From assembly GCF_003968755.1 (NCBI RefSeq), contig NZ_RYDL01000004.1, positions 124,001 to 188,000 of the forward strand: DNA of 64,000 nucleotides, written 5' to 3'. Under the pieces are notes generated by a model. It was not told the origin of the DNA. It did no database searches and saw only the letters and a program-made list of their open reading frames with translations. Below, piece by piece: positions 10,301-17,517 of the stretch. The stretch is from Flavobacterium sp. RSP15 (lineage in GTDB: Bacteria; Bacteroidota; Bacteroidia; Flavobacteriales; Flavobacteriaceae). The position numbers and the translations under genes are program-made. The first letter of the stretch is position 1; each line of letters starts with the position of its first letter.

Positions 10301-10407
10301 AAAGCGGAAGGGTTGATTGTTGCGGCATGGGCAGGAAAATCGCATAAGCAAATTCCTAAAAGCAAAGGAATCGCCGGCCATCCCTTGTAAAATGAAAATA
10401 TATTCAT
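7357..10407 (-). CDS. SusC/RagA-family TonB-dependent outer-membrane transporter
   Basis: The 1016-residue protein has a signal peptide, then a carboxypeptidase-regulatory-like domain (about 48-120, QVSGTITDGTNPLAGVTISVKG), then the plug domain. The plug contains the RagA/SusC signature region VLKDADATAIYGSRGANGVVL. A long beta-barrel follows and ends in the aromatic C-terminus LQITF expected for outer-membrane insertion. The usual TonB box is replaced by the family motif around LQEVHINAGYY. It is the first gene of the susC-susD-S9 operon. Its upstream region is unusually long and contains a structured RNA candidate and a terminator, so expression may be controlled by attenuation or by an adjacent small RNA. 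Confidence 0.95.
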   Translation of the reverse strand: MNIFSFYKGWPAIPLLLGICLCDFPAHAATINPSAFATVTKKIIPQQQVQVSGTITDGTNPLAGVTISVKGKATAGTISDFNGNYRLTASADDIVVFSFMGFVTVTEPIDGRKILNVQLQEDATQLQEVHINAGYYSVKEKERTGSIARITAKDIETQPVTNVLATMQGRMAGVNITQTTGMPGGGFDIQIRGQNSLRFDGNSPMYIVDGVPYASEPIGSLFTSGHLPRRTSPLNSINPGDIESIEVLKDADATAIYGSRGANGVVLISTKRGKAGKTKFTGSVSSGSGHVTRFMKLMNTEEYLAMRREAYANDGVTDYPANAYDINGTWDQNRYTNWQKELLGGNSSINTMQTSLSGGSKQTQFVLNGTYNKETTVFPGDYKYEKGNVHLNLNHESEDQRFRINFTTGYVVQNNTMPTADFMGTALSLAPNAPSLYDVLGNLNWENGTFENPLQLLATDFKGRTNDLIANSLLSYILFKGFELKSSFGYSDLRYKELNLLPSTMYNPAYGLDSSSSLVFENNTSRNSWIIEPQANYQLTAGQVKIDLLAGSTFQQQMSNQVVHMGYGFSSNGLIENPASASLFSIMNSDATMYKYQAFFGRANFNWKGRYIINMTGRRDGSSRFGIANRFASFGAVGASWLFGDEPIIKKHAEFLSFGKLRASYGTTGNDQIGDYQYLDTYSTSGSNYEGISGLQPTRLFNKDFGWETNRKLEVALETGFLKDRIFLTAAWYRNRSSSQLLGVPLPGTTGFNSIQANLDAEVQNSGYELTLRTLNLQGDKLSWTTNFNFTSARNKLLSFPDLKGSSYQSQFVIGQPLNIVKVFHYIGLDPQTGTYQFEDLNGDGLLSANDDRGFVKELNPKFYGGLQNQLKYGAVQLDFLFQFVKQENYTEAFGTLLPGTMSNQPASFVSHWQNQGDRGPNQLYSTGINPTAQRANTLYSQSDAVIADASYIRLKNISLTYDLPKQWTKSFSCKLSVQGQNVLVLTSYKGGDPEFKTAGFMPPLRVYTSTLQITF

Positions 10408-10449
10408 AATTTTGGTTTAGTTAAATGAAACGTTAGTTTTGTTAGCATT

Positions 10450-10487
10450 GGTCCTCTATGCAGTTGTCCAGACGGTTGGAGGGCCTT
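10450..10487 (+). terminator. Weak hairpin with T-run upstream of susC
   Basis: GGTCCTC and GAGGGCC can pair (one G-U) around a 22-bp loop and are followed by TTTTTT on the + strand. No + strand gene ends nearby. This would have to end a transcript antisense to the susC leader, or it is fortuitous. Confidence 0.3.
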
Positions 10488-10491
10488 TTTT

Positions 10492-10574
10492 GTCATTGCG
10501 AAGAGTTGCGAGGCACTAAGCAAAGCACTCGAGCGAAGCGTTGCCTCTGTCATTGCGAGGCACGATGCAATCTC
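10492..10574. repeat. REP-like element pair
   Basis: Two copies of GTCATTGCGA... occur close together with the partner GCAATCTC. The same palindromic family recurs at 29028-29069 and, in part, near 58241-58270. These resemble the short interspersed palindromes common between genes in flavobacterial genomes. Confidence 0.6.
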
Positions 10575-10985
10575 AATATTATTATTCTATCATAGGCATA
10601 CTTTTTAATTAGATTTATATTCGATGTTATTGTCTCTATATTCTACGTTCTAAATTCTTTAACCCAATTCAAAATTTAAAATAATTAATAACCTCTATTC
10701 ACCTGACGATGTGAATTTTAACATCAGTTCAGTTCACGCTATTATAACCATAAAACCACATGAACATCGTTGCTATAAAAAGTATAATTATTCCTATTTT
10801 TATTTGTTTGTAGTATTTCATAGTGAAAATTTAGATGTTGTAAATCCAGTTGTATTGCTAGGGTAATTTGGTGTTAGTACGTTATAAAGATTGAAGATAG
10901 ATTTTTAGCATCAGCGTGCTCTTCCCTACAATTCAAAATTTACAATTCAAAATTCAAAATAACAATTCTTGCTTTTTTCTCAATC

Positions 10986-11040
10986 AAAAAAAAAAGAACC
11001 TGCACTGAAACACTAACTCAAAATAAAGAAACAGCACAGG
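10986..11040 (-). terminator. Terminator of a minus-strand leader or small RNA
   Basis: Read on the minus strand, CCTGTGCTG pairs with CAGTGCAGG (nine pairs, two G-U), followed by TTC and a run of ten T. It lies downstream of the structured element at 11206-11292 on the same strand and about 580 bp upstream of the susC start. It would end a transcript before susC unless read through. Confidence 0.6.
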
Positions 11041-11147
11041 CATTAAATAAATAGTATTTTTTTTTATTTCATAGTTATGGTTTTTTTAGCGGTTAAAACT
11101 GCTGCGAGACTATGAAAAAGGATGAAGCGATGCTGAGAAAATTAAGC

Positions 11148-11192
11148 TTAAGTAGTGCCTATTGAAAATAAAAAAGGCATGGAACTCAGCAT
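11148..11192 (-). CDS. Possible 14-residue leader peptide
   Basis: A minus-strand open frame of ATG, 13 further codons and TAA (MLSSMPFLFSIGTT) lies 13 bp after the structured RNA candidate and about 110 bp before the terminator at 10986-11040. The position is that of a leader peptide in an attenuator. It is too short to judge by coding statistics, so this is a low-confidence call. Confidence 0.2.
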   Translation of the reverse strand: MLSSMPFLFSIGTT

Positions 11193-11205
11193 AAACGTCT
11201 CTGGT

Positions 11206-11292
11206 ACTTGGCATACCTACCACGAATAAGTGAGCCCACGCCTATAGACGTGAGCATCTTACTTATCATCTCGTGGTTTTAAACTGCCAAGT
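11206..11292 (-). ncRNA. Structured RNA candidate upstream of susC
   Basis: The element contains nested complementary arms. An outer stem ACTTGGCA/TGCCAAGT encloses ACCACGA/TCGTGGT, then ATAAGT/ACTTAT, then an apical CACG/CGTG hairpin, with unequal internal loops between. It folds equally well on either strand. I assign the minus strand because a terminator and susC follow in that direction. It could be a riboswitch-like leader, a small RNA such as a 6S-type long hairpin, or a conserved flavobacterial motif. I cannot name the family from sequence alone. Confidence 0.5.
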
Positions 11293-11400
11293 TTCGAGCC
11301 GAGATTCAAAGCGAATGCTTCAAATATTTTATATGAAGAGTCGCAAAAATACATTACATATTCGTAATGATAAAACAAATATAACAAAATACTTTGAAAC

Positions 11401-11416
11401 GCGTACTAAAGTACGC
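11401..11416. promoter_or_regulatory. Inverted repeat before the small HTH gene
   Basis: GCGTACT and AGTACGC form perfect 7-bp arms around AA. The site is 35 bp upstream of the start at 11452, in a good place for autoregulation by the encoded HTH protein. Confidence 0.45.
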
Positions 11417-11451
11417 GCTATTTTTTATTGATTGACTTTTCTTTGTTATTA

Positions 11452-11691
11452 ATGACAGAGACTAGCAACATTATTTGTAACTATATTTTCAGTAACTGGA
11501 TTCAGCCTTATAAATCTCAGAGGTCATTTGCATTGGATCATAATATTGAAGAAAGCATCGTTAGAAAAATTAAAAACACTTCGCTTAATATCGAAGGATC
11601 AAATTATAATATTCCTGTTAATACTCTTAAAAAAATTTGCGAATCAAGAAATATCAAGTTGTCGGAATTTTTTAAAATATTAGAATTATAG
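11452..11691 (+). CDS. Small HTH (XRE-like) DNA-binding protein
   Basis: I start this protein at ATG 11452 (79 residues) rather than at 11428, because the nine upstream residues look like leader sequence and the MTETSNIIC start leaves room for the operator-like repeat. The pattern SFALDHNIEESIVRKIKN...YNIPVNTLKKICESRNIKLSEFFKIL is a helix-turn-helix typical of short XRE-like regulators. A terminator follows the stop codon within 20 bp, so the gene is monocistronic. Its targets are unknown; self-regulation is likely from the palindrome upstream. Confidence 0.75.
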   Translation: MTETSNIICNYIFSNWIQPYKSQRSFALDHNIEESIVRKIKNTSLNIEGSNYNIPVNTLKKICESRNIKLSEFFKILEL

Positions 11692-11709
11692 AAAATAATA
11701 AGATTATAT

Positions 11710-11740
11710 AAAAAAGATGCTCAGAGAGGCATCTTTTTTA
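11710..11740 (+). terminator. Terminator of the small HTH gene
   Basis: AAAAAAGATGC pairs with GCATCTTTTTT around an 8-bp loop, with a T-run at the end. It lies 19 bp after the HTH stop codon. Confidence 0.85.
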
Positions 11741-11837
11741 TTTTTTAAAACTCCCAAATTGCATATTGAATTTTCCAAATTGCATATCGTATTAAAAATA
11801 AAAACACATATTTTGAACTTACTTAAAGATTCAAAAT

Positions 11838-11966
11838 ATGGAATGGTACGAAATTATAGGACTAATTATGATATGGATCTTAGGTCTTTATGTGAGAGGT
11901 AAATTTTATAAGCACTCGAAGAATAGGCATTATTATGATATTTGGAAGGATAGACGAAAGAAATGA
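11838..11966 (+). CDS. 42-residue single-pass membrane protein
   Basis: A complete frame from ATG 11838 to TGA 11966 encodes 42 residues. The N-terminal hydrophobic segment WYEIIGLIMIWILGLYVRG is one membrane span, followed by a strongly basic tail (KFYKHSKNR...WKDRRKK). This composition is typical of real small membrane proteins rather than random frames. No clear ribosome-binding site is visible, but such sites are often weak in this phylum. The function is unknown; small basic membrane peptides can be toxins or membrane-stress proteins. Confidence 0.45.
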   Translation: MEWYEIIGLIMIWILGLYVRGKFYKHSKNRHYYDIWKDRRKK

Positions 11967-12239
11967 AAAAAGATGCTGTGGTAAAATTAGCTTTCTATTG
12001 TATTTTCAATTTAAGTCAAAATATCACTAAATGTGGGTATTGTGACAATAGTTAAAAAAAACTTTATTTACGAACTAGAATATATAGCTTACTATATGGT
12101 AAAACTTTAAAAAAAAGCGTTACGATGTTATATACAAGTTGGCGGTCAGTTTAGCGCAGGTTCGGAAGATAAAAAAAGAATTCCAATTCATAAAATAATC
12201 GAAATAAAAAATAATTAAGTTTGCGTAAAAATTTTAAAA

Positions 12240-13367
12240 ATGTATATCCCTAAATATTATTTACTCATATTTTTTTTAGTAATTTTTATAATTATACTAT
12301 TAAAATATAAACTTAAACCTTATCTATCAATTTTAAGTGTTATAAAAAGATTCTTTGTGAATCATACATATATTTTATTATTGTTTTTTCCATTACTTAT
12401 TATCCTTAATAAAAGTTTTATATCACCAAGTGAATATGAAAACAATGAATTTGTGAAGTTTATACTTAATAATGATTTTCTTAAAAATTTATCGTATGCT
12501 TTTGTTATAACAGGGAGTGGTATTGGAGCTGCTAAATATCTTGGAAATTTACATTATTTCAAAAACCAAATAGATAGTGTATTAAGTTCTGAAAAATTTA
12601 AAAATATACTATTTGAGCAAATATCTGAAGCAAATTTTTCTCCAGAATACCTTTCAAATTTAAGTAATATTGATAAAAAATGGAAAGCATTAACCTTGTG
12701 TAAGTATCAGAAAAAATTTCCTGAATTAATGCCTAAAATTGAACCACTTCTAGAAAACGAATTATTTAAAGATAATAACCTTGTTTGTTATTATAACAAT
12801 TTTAGAATATTAATAGATATTGAATTATTAGAAAACAATATTGTAAAAGTTATCGAAAAAAACTTTTTTTACGTCAAGCCAACATCAAACGAAAAAGTAC
12901 CTGTAACCTTCTCAATAAGCTCAATACCGGACGATTCAAATGAAAAAACATATACAAAATTAGATATAGAAAGTACAAAGATTGATAATGTTAGTTTAAA
13001 AGAGTTAAAAGCTTTAGATAATGACTGTTTAAAAGAAATTATTGATAATACAGTAGATAATAACAATCAAAATTACACACTTAATCTGGAAGGTAAAGAT
13101 ATTTATTACATTGAAAGAGTAATTGAAATGAGGCAAGATTTAAGTATAGACCGTCTATCTTCATTTTCAAGTAGTAAAATAATTGACCATTTGAATATTG
13201 AAATAAAAACTTGTAAAAAAACCGATATTTTTTTTAGCGGTGCTGAAAAAAATCAATTTAAAAAAGATAATTTTCAAAATAACAAAAACCATTATATTAA
13301 AGACAGTCCTTCTTTGCCAGGAGATATATATAATATTTTTATATTCAAAAAAGATGAGCGTATTTAA
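12240..13367 (+). CDS. Membrane protein of unknown function
   Basis: The 375-residue protein has two strong N-terminal membrane segments (about 5-23 and 43-58). A weaker hydrophobic stretch near 85-100 (YAFVITGSGIGAAKYLG) may be a third. The remainder (110-375) is a soluble, lysine- and asparagine-rich region with no motif I recognise. The gene stands alone, is followed by a terminator, and sits in a row of nuclease-type genes. The inverted motif GTTGGCGGT / ACCGCCAAC lies on its two sides (12141 region and 13545 region). A membrane-acting defence effector is one possibility suggested by context only. Confidence 0.6.
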   Translation: MYIPKYYLLIFFLVIFIIILLKYKLKPYLSILSVIKRFFVNHTYILLLFFPLLIILNKSFISPSEYENNEFVKFILNNDFLKNLSYAFVITGSGIGAAKYLGNLHYFKNQIDSVLSSEKFKNILFEQISEANFSPEYLSNLSNIDKKWKALTLCKYQKKFPELMPKIEPLLENELFKDNNLVCYYNNFRILIDIELLENNIVKVIEKNFFYVKPTSNEKVPVTFSISSIPDDSNEKTYTKLDIESTKIDNVSLKELKALDNDCLKEIIDNTVDNNNQNYTLNLEGKDIYYIERVIEMRQDLSIDRLSSFSSSKIIDHLNIEIKTCKKTDIFFSGAEKNQFKKDNFQNNKNHYIKDSPSLPGDIYNIFIFKKDERI

Positions 13368-13476
13368 TAAATTATATATATATTTGTCAAATAACTTTTA
13401 AAATAAAACATTATGAAAACAACTAAATCACTTACGCTAGGTAAAACAGGAGTTTAAATTAATTATAAATAAATAA

Positions 13477-13507
13477 AAAATGCCATTCTAAATTAGAGTG
13501 GCATTTT
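13477..13507 (+). terminator. Terminator after the 375-residue membrane protein gene
   Basis: AAAATGCCA and TGGCATTTT form a stem, with extra pairing TCTA/TAGA inside. It lies 110 bp downstream of the stop codon and can work in both directions. Confidence 0.75.
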
Positions 13508-13665
13508 GCTTTATAATTAGGTTCACAGAATATAAAAAATAAAACCGAACCGCCAACAGCCATTTTGAGCTAGCTGGAATTTAGTGGAATTATCGTTTCG
13601 CATCAAGTTTTCGTTAAGCCGAAAACTGAGCATTTAAGAATTCCCCACCATCTCAAAGCAGCAAA

Positions 13666-13791
13666 ACGTCAAACTGTCTAAAAACCTCCATTTTGAGTTT
13701 TTGTTCTCGGACTCCTATCTTTTAAAAATCTCAAATATGTAATTCTAAGAGAAGTATTTAAGGTTTTTAGACAAACTGACGTTAGCAGGCA
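13666..13791. repeat. Long imperfect inverted repeat ahead of the HNH gene
   Basis: The left arm (13666-13687) and right arm (13761-13782) are 22 bp each and differ by a few bases around ACGTCA...GTCTAAAAACCT. The right arm continues into TAGCAGGCA. A near copy of the right arm plus extension occurs at 17487-17515, again just upstream of a gene. The fold potential and position recall recombination sites of gene cassettes, but the boxes do not match the integron attC consensus well. Confidence 0.5.
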
Positions 13792-13817
13792 TTTAATCAC
13801 AGCAACGAAAAATACTG

Positions 13818-14258
13818 ATGAAATCCAATACAATCTTTGAAAAATATCGTGATAATCTAAATCTTCTAATTGATAATTTTCTGATAGATCCCAAATATAA
13901 TGATTTAAAGAACCATTATTTATGTCCTATTTGTCTGAAAAAATACAAAAACATTGAAGGTGAAATTACATTAACATTGGAAGATGCTCCCCAAAAATCA
14001 ATTGGAGGACGAAAAAACACATTAACCTGCAAGAAATGTAATAATGAAGCAGGAATTAAAATCGATCATCATCTGGTAAATAGATTGAATGAATTGGATA
14101 ATTCAAAATTTTCACCAAATACTAATGTCCCTATTAAGACCTATATTGATGGCAAAATTTTTAATGCTTCGTTGAATATTGACGACAATGGCATAATTGA
14201 CTATTCCGATGAAAGTGGACACCCTATTCCGGAGCAAAGTGGACAGTTGTTTTGCTGA
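13818..14258 (+). pseudogene. HNH endonuclease gene, 5' fragment, cut by an IS21-family element
   Basis: Residues 1-126 belong to the original gene. The last 20 codons (from 14198) are read inside the insertion sequence. The fragment shows the zinc-binding pairs CPIC (C36, C39) and CKKC (C71, C74). Between them is LEDAPQKSIGG, the variant HNH core, in which the usual first histidine is not obvious. Joining base 14197 to 16780 removes the element and one copy of the 5-bp duplication. It keeps the frame open to 17335 and gives a 311-residue protein. Before disruption this was probably a stand-alone HNH nuclease in a defence context. Confidence 0.8.
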
Positions 14259-14292
14259 TGATTTCTTGGGTTAAAATTAGATAATTTTTTTA

Positions 14293-15024
14293 CTATTTTT
14301 TCATTTTTTTTCTCATGGATTCTCCTTTGAGTTCAAAGCGTATTGCCGAGTGTATAATTCGATCCAAAATAGCATCGGCAATTGTCTTTTCTTCAATGAG
14401 ATCATACCAGTTTTTCACCGGTAGTTGTGAGCAGAAAATTGTGGCTCTTTTTTGATTTCTATCCTCTACCAAATCCATCAATATCATTTGCTTTTCATTG
14501 CTGATGGCTTGCAATCCAAAGTCATCGATAATTAACAGATCGTGATTCTCAATTTTTATGAGTTCTCTAATGTAGGAACCATCAGCTTTTGCCATCATTA
14601 ATTTTTGGAAGAGTTTGCCCAAATTGTAATAAAGTACTTTATATCCTTTGATGCAGCTTTGGTGTCCCAAGGCCGTTGCCAAAAAACTCTTTCCGGTTCC
14701 AGTACAACCTGTAATAATAACATTTTCATTTCGGTCAATAAAAGAGCAGTCCGATAAACGGCTCAGCAGATTCCGGTCGAGATTCCGGTCATCGGTATAG
14801 CTTATCTCCTCTAAAGATGCCTGATAATGGAACTTTGCATTTTTGAGTAACCGCTCGGTTCGGCTGTTGTTGCGCTGATTGTCCTCGGATTCAATGAGCC
14901 AGGCAATAAATTCATCGTTGCTAAAAGTGTCTTGATTTCTGGTTTCGAATGAGGATTCATACGCTCGTTTCATTCCCTTTAGACGCATTTTCTGCATCTT
15001 TTCGATAGTGGCATTGGTGTTCAT
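14293..15024 (-). CDS. istB: IS21-family helper ATPase IstB
   Basis: The 243-residue protein has the IstB/DnaC-like AAA+ pattern. The Walker A motif is GCTGTGKSFLA (about residue 105), the Walker B motif is DLLIIDDFG (about 165), and sensor and arginine regions follow (CSQLPVKNWYDLI, ADAILDRIIHSA). IstB forms an ATP-dependent oligomer on target DNA and activates the IstA transposase. It begins 21 bp downstream of istA on the same strand, as in other IS21 elements. The length is normal for the family and no damage is visible. Confidence 0.95.
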   Translation of the reverse strand: MNTNATIEKMQKMRLKGMKRAYESSFETRNQDTFSNDEFIAWLIESEDNQRNNSRTERLLKNAKFHYQASLEEISYTDDRNLDRNLLSRLSDCSFIDRNENVIITGCTGTGKSFLATALGHQSCIKGYKVLYYNLGKLFQKLMMAKADGSYIRELIKIENHDLLIIDDFGLQAISNEKQMILMDLVEDRNQKRATIFCSQLPVKNWYDLIEEKTIADAILDRIIHSAIRFELKGESMRKKMKK

Positions 15025-15045
15025 ATTTTGATTTGATTTAAAATG

Positions 15046-16605
15046 TTAAGCATAATATTTTGATCCTCTGATATTGTCATGATTAGAGATCGAGACGTTG
15101 AATAAATCCAGCTGTTCTTCTTCTTTATCAAGGCCTCTCTCTAAAATATTTTTGATAGAATTGTAGCTTACGGCATCGTAGCTCAGGGCGCGTTTGCAGG
15201 CATTGTTCAGGCGTTCTTTTCCTGTTTTGGTAGCCATGGCCAATATGCCCATGCAACTCTTATAACTCTGTTCTGGATACTGTTTTTTATCCAATATTTT
15301 CTCGATGTATTCCTTTGTCGAAGCGCCTATCTTTTGCGCCCAAGAGATAAAATATTCTGAACTCCAATCGGCATTGTAGGTATGATTCACAGGCATGTGC
15401 TCCTTTAGTGTCACATAATGATACCTTTTACGACTGCGCGGATGAAGCGCAATGCGGGATTGATTGTGATAGATTTCCACGACACTTTGAGTAAGGATCA
15501 TTTTTACTTTCTTTCCAATGTAGGCATTGGGAACGCTGTAATAGTTTTTGTCGGATGAATAATAGACATGGCAATTCTTCTGTACCGTTGCCATTTTGTA
15601 GTCTCTGAGTTCATATTTCTCCAAAGGCAATGGCTTTAAAGCATCTTTCTCTATTTCTAAAAAAAGAGCGGTACGACTGTGTTGTTTTTTCTGAAAAGGG
15701 GTTTGATTGTAAATCAAAAGAAGCTCCTTTATAGCCAAATTTAATTCAGCAATACCATAAAATTCTTTATCCCTGAGAACTGCATGGATGCGAGTGTAAG
15801 TGATATTTACGGCACCTTCAACCAAGGATTTGTCCTTGGGTTTCAGGGCTCTGGCCGGCATGATGGAAGTATCATAATGCGAAGCAAAACAGGCGAACTG
15901 TTCGTTTATATGGGGTTCATATTTATTGGATTTTGTTACTGCTGATTTCAGGTTGTTGGGAATAATACAGGCTGGAACACCTCCCAGATAATGCAGACAA
16001 TTTTGAACACTACCTATAAAATCAGGTATTTGTTGAGAAAAAGAGGCTTCTACGTAAGTATATTGGCTTGCGCCAAGGGTGGCAACAAAGACTTCCACGG
16101 GCTTTATTTCTCCTGTTTCCCTGTCAATGATATGGAGTTTCTTACCGGCATAATCAATGAAAAGTTTTTCCCCAGCCTTATGGGTAGTGGGCATATAACC
16201 CTGCGATTTCTGGTTCCATTTTTTGTAATGTTCACAGAATTGGCTGTACATAACCCCTTGTGGATGCTTTGTTTTGTATTCGCCCCAGAGTATATGGCGG
16301 GTAACTCCAACACGTTTTAATTCCTTTTCGAGATAAGGAAAAAAGGAGTATAAATCCTTATGAATCTGCTCTCTATTGGCAGGATTTAACTCATTGGAAA
16401 CTTCAAAAAGTTCCGATAAATAGTTCTCTTTGAGTTCAAGGAGTTCCTTTAAGCAAATCCCAGAAGTTTCAATCACACCAAGATATTTGACGATGGTTGT
16501 TCTTGATTTTCCAATGCTTTTGGAAATTTGACTATTAGAAAGACCATTGGCTTTCATTCTGATGATTTCTCGTATCATAATTGATCCTATTGATTTATTG
16601 GCCAT
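15046..16605 (-). CDS. istA: IS21-family transposase IstA
   Basis: The 519-residue protein starts with a helix-turn-helix region (IREIIRMKANGLSNSQISKSIGKSRTTIVKYL) that binds the element ends. The RNase H-like DDE core follows: first acidic residue in KLFIDYAGKKL, second in CIIPNNLKSAV, and glutamate in KSLVEGAVNITYTRIH. A beta-barrel Mu-C-like region is near 340-400. This is the normal length and order for IstA. It is transcribed from the right end of the element, where five subterminal repeats overlap the likely promoter area. Confidence 0.95.
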   Translation of the reverse strand: MANKSIGSIMIREIIRMKANGLSNSQISKSIGKSRTTIVKYLGVIETSGICLKELLELKENYLSELFEVSNELNPANREQIHKDLYSFFPYLEKELKRVGVTRHILWGEYKTKHPQGVMYSQFCEHYKKWNQKSQGYMPTTHKAGEKLFIDYAGKKLHIIDRETGEIKPVEVFVATLGASQYTYVEASFSQQIPDFIGSVQNCLHYLGGVPACIIPNNLKSAVTKSNKYEPHINEQFACFASHYDTSIMPARALKPKDKSLVEGAVNITYTRIHAVLRDKEFYGIAELNLAIKELLLIYNQTPFQKKQHSRTALFLEIEKDALKPLPLEKYELRDYKMATVQKNCHVYYSSDKNYYSVPNAYIGKKVKMILTQSVVEIYHNQSRIALHPRSRKRYHYVTLKEHMPVNHTYNADWSSEYFISWAQKIGASTKEYIEKILDKKQYPEQSYKSCMGILAMATKTGKERLNNACKRALSYDAVSYNSIKNILERGLDKEEEQLDLFNVSISNHDNIRGSKYYA

Positions 16606-16652
16606 ACTGATGTGATTAGATCACAAAGTAGGATAAAAAATCATCATCAAAA

Positions 16653-16774
16653 CTGTCCAGTTTGAACCGGAATCAGGTGTTCACTTTGCTCCGGAATGGG
16701 GTGTTCACTTTGCTCCGGAATCACCTGTACAGTTTAAACCGGAATGGGGTGTTCAGTTTGACCCGGAATATCCA
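16653..16774. repeat. Five 24-bp subterminal repeats at the right end of the IS21 element
   Basis: Repeat units starting at 16653, 16677, 16701, 16725 and 16749 share the form (C/G)TGT(C/T/A)CA(G/C)TTTG...CCGGAAT with a strict 24-bp period. These are presumably IstA-binding sites. The left end has only two related units (ATTCCG at 14203 and 14226), so the ends are asymmetric. Confidence 0.85.
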
Positions 16775-16777
16775 ATA

Positions 16778-17335
16778 ATGAAAATTACACATTTAAAAAA
16801 GAATAACAATCCAATCATACTTGCGGAAAACATTTCTGAACTTAAAAAAGATAAGATTGTTGATTATAGTTTTGTTACCAAAAATATAATCCCTGATAAT
16901 TTAGATTTTGCAGTATTGAAAACTGCTTATATTATTCTTTTTCAATATATAGGTTATAAAATCATATTGACCGAAGATTACGATATTATTCGAAATCAAA
17001 TTTTAAATCCAGAAGTTAGATTGCTCCCAAAAAACTTTTATTTTTTTTCTCACAAACCTTTTATGAATGATGGAGTTCATTTCATTTGTGAAAAAGGTTT
17101 AGAAATAATTTTAGTAATCTTTACCGCAAAAACCGACAAAAGTTCAAGAAATTTTTGTGTATTTTTACCCATTAAAAATAGGAATTATGGAGAGACTTTA
17201 GAAAAAATATTTAATAAAAAACAAAAAATCGGCGAAATACGTTTAAGTGCATTTCCAGAAAACATCAAAGCTGTAAATTATATTGATGATCTAGACAGAA
17301 TAAAAAGATTAAATAACTGGCTAGAATCTCTATAA
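16778..17335 (+). pseudogene. HNH endonuclease gene, 3' fragment
   Basis: This frame opens with an ATG partly formed by the target duplication, so the start is probably not natural. It continues in frame with the 5' fragment when the IS21 element is removed, and supplies about 185 residues of C-terminal domain. That domain is rich in aromatic and basic residues and shows no motif I recognise. It may still be transcribed from outward promoters in the IS, but as a lone fragment it lacks the HNH motif. Confidence 0.75.
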
Positions 17336-17486
17336 ACATATACAAACAACTAAATTTTTCGTTGCATGTGTAGTACTAATAATGAGAGTTTTGATGAATG
17401 GAACCAGAGGAGTTTAAAAAGAGAAATAGTTAAAGTTTACATCCCTGTATATTTACTTTTTAATTAACAAAACAAAGTTCATTTGG

Positions 17487-17515
17487 AGGTTTTAGACTTA
17501 CTGACGTTACAGGCA
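17487..17515 (+). repeat. Copy of the pre-gene motif found at 13761-13791
   Basis: AGGTTTTAGACTTACTGACG followed by TTACAGGCA matches the right arm and extension at 13761-13791 with a few differences and one-base gaps. It ends two bases before the next gene's ATG at 17518. The same motif ahead of two unrelated nuclease-type genes suggests a shared site of gene acquisition. Confidence 0.5.
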
Positions 17516-17517
17516 AT

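Larger units (their letters stand above)
10408..11427. other. Long non-coding region upstream of susC
   Basis: About 1 kb without a convincing protein gene. It holds REP-like palindromes (10492-10574), a minus-strand terminator (10986-11040), a 14-codon open frame (11148-11192, minus) and a strongly base-paired RNA candidate (11206-11292). Direction and content suggest a minus-strand non-coding transcript that ends about 580 bp before susC. Confidence 0.55.
13368..13817. other. Cassette-like intergenic region
   Basis: 450 bp without a gene. It holds the terminator at 13477-13507, the sequence ACCGCCAAC that inverts the GTTGGCGGT found upstream of the preceding gene, and a 22-bp imperfect inverted repeat at 13666-13791. 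The structure resembles the boundary between two exchangeable gene units. Confidence 0.5.
14198..16774 (-). mobile_element. Complete IS21-family insertion sequence
   Basis: The element is about 2.58 kb. It carries istA and istB on the minus strand and has ends TGACTATTCC (left) and GGAATATCCA (right), that is TG...CA termini as in IS21. The 5-bp direct repeat ATAAT flanks it at 14193-14197 and 16775-16779. Multiple copies of an ATTCCGG-containing subterminal repeat lie inside both ends, two on the left and five on the right. Both transposition genes are intact, so the element may still be active. Confidence 0.9.

Noticed and set aside
11717-11902. 61-codon open frame after the small HTH gene
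   Set aside because: It begins inside an intrinsic terminator and overlaps the more protein-like 42-residue frame.
13666-13791. Classical integron attC site
   Set aside because: The arms pair well, but the expected RYYYAAC and GTTRRRY boxes do not fit cleanly and no integron integrase is visible. It is kept only as a cassette-like repeat.
16653-16774. 24-bp phased repeats considered as replication iterons or CRISPR
   Set aside because: They sit exactly at the end of an IS21-family element and have related units at its other end, so they are transposase-binding sites.
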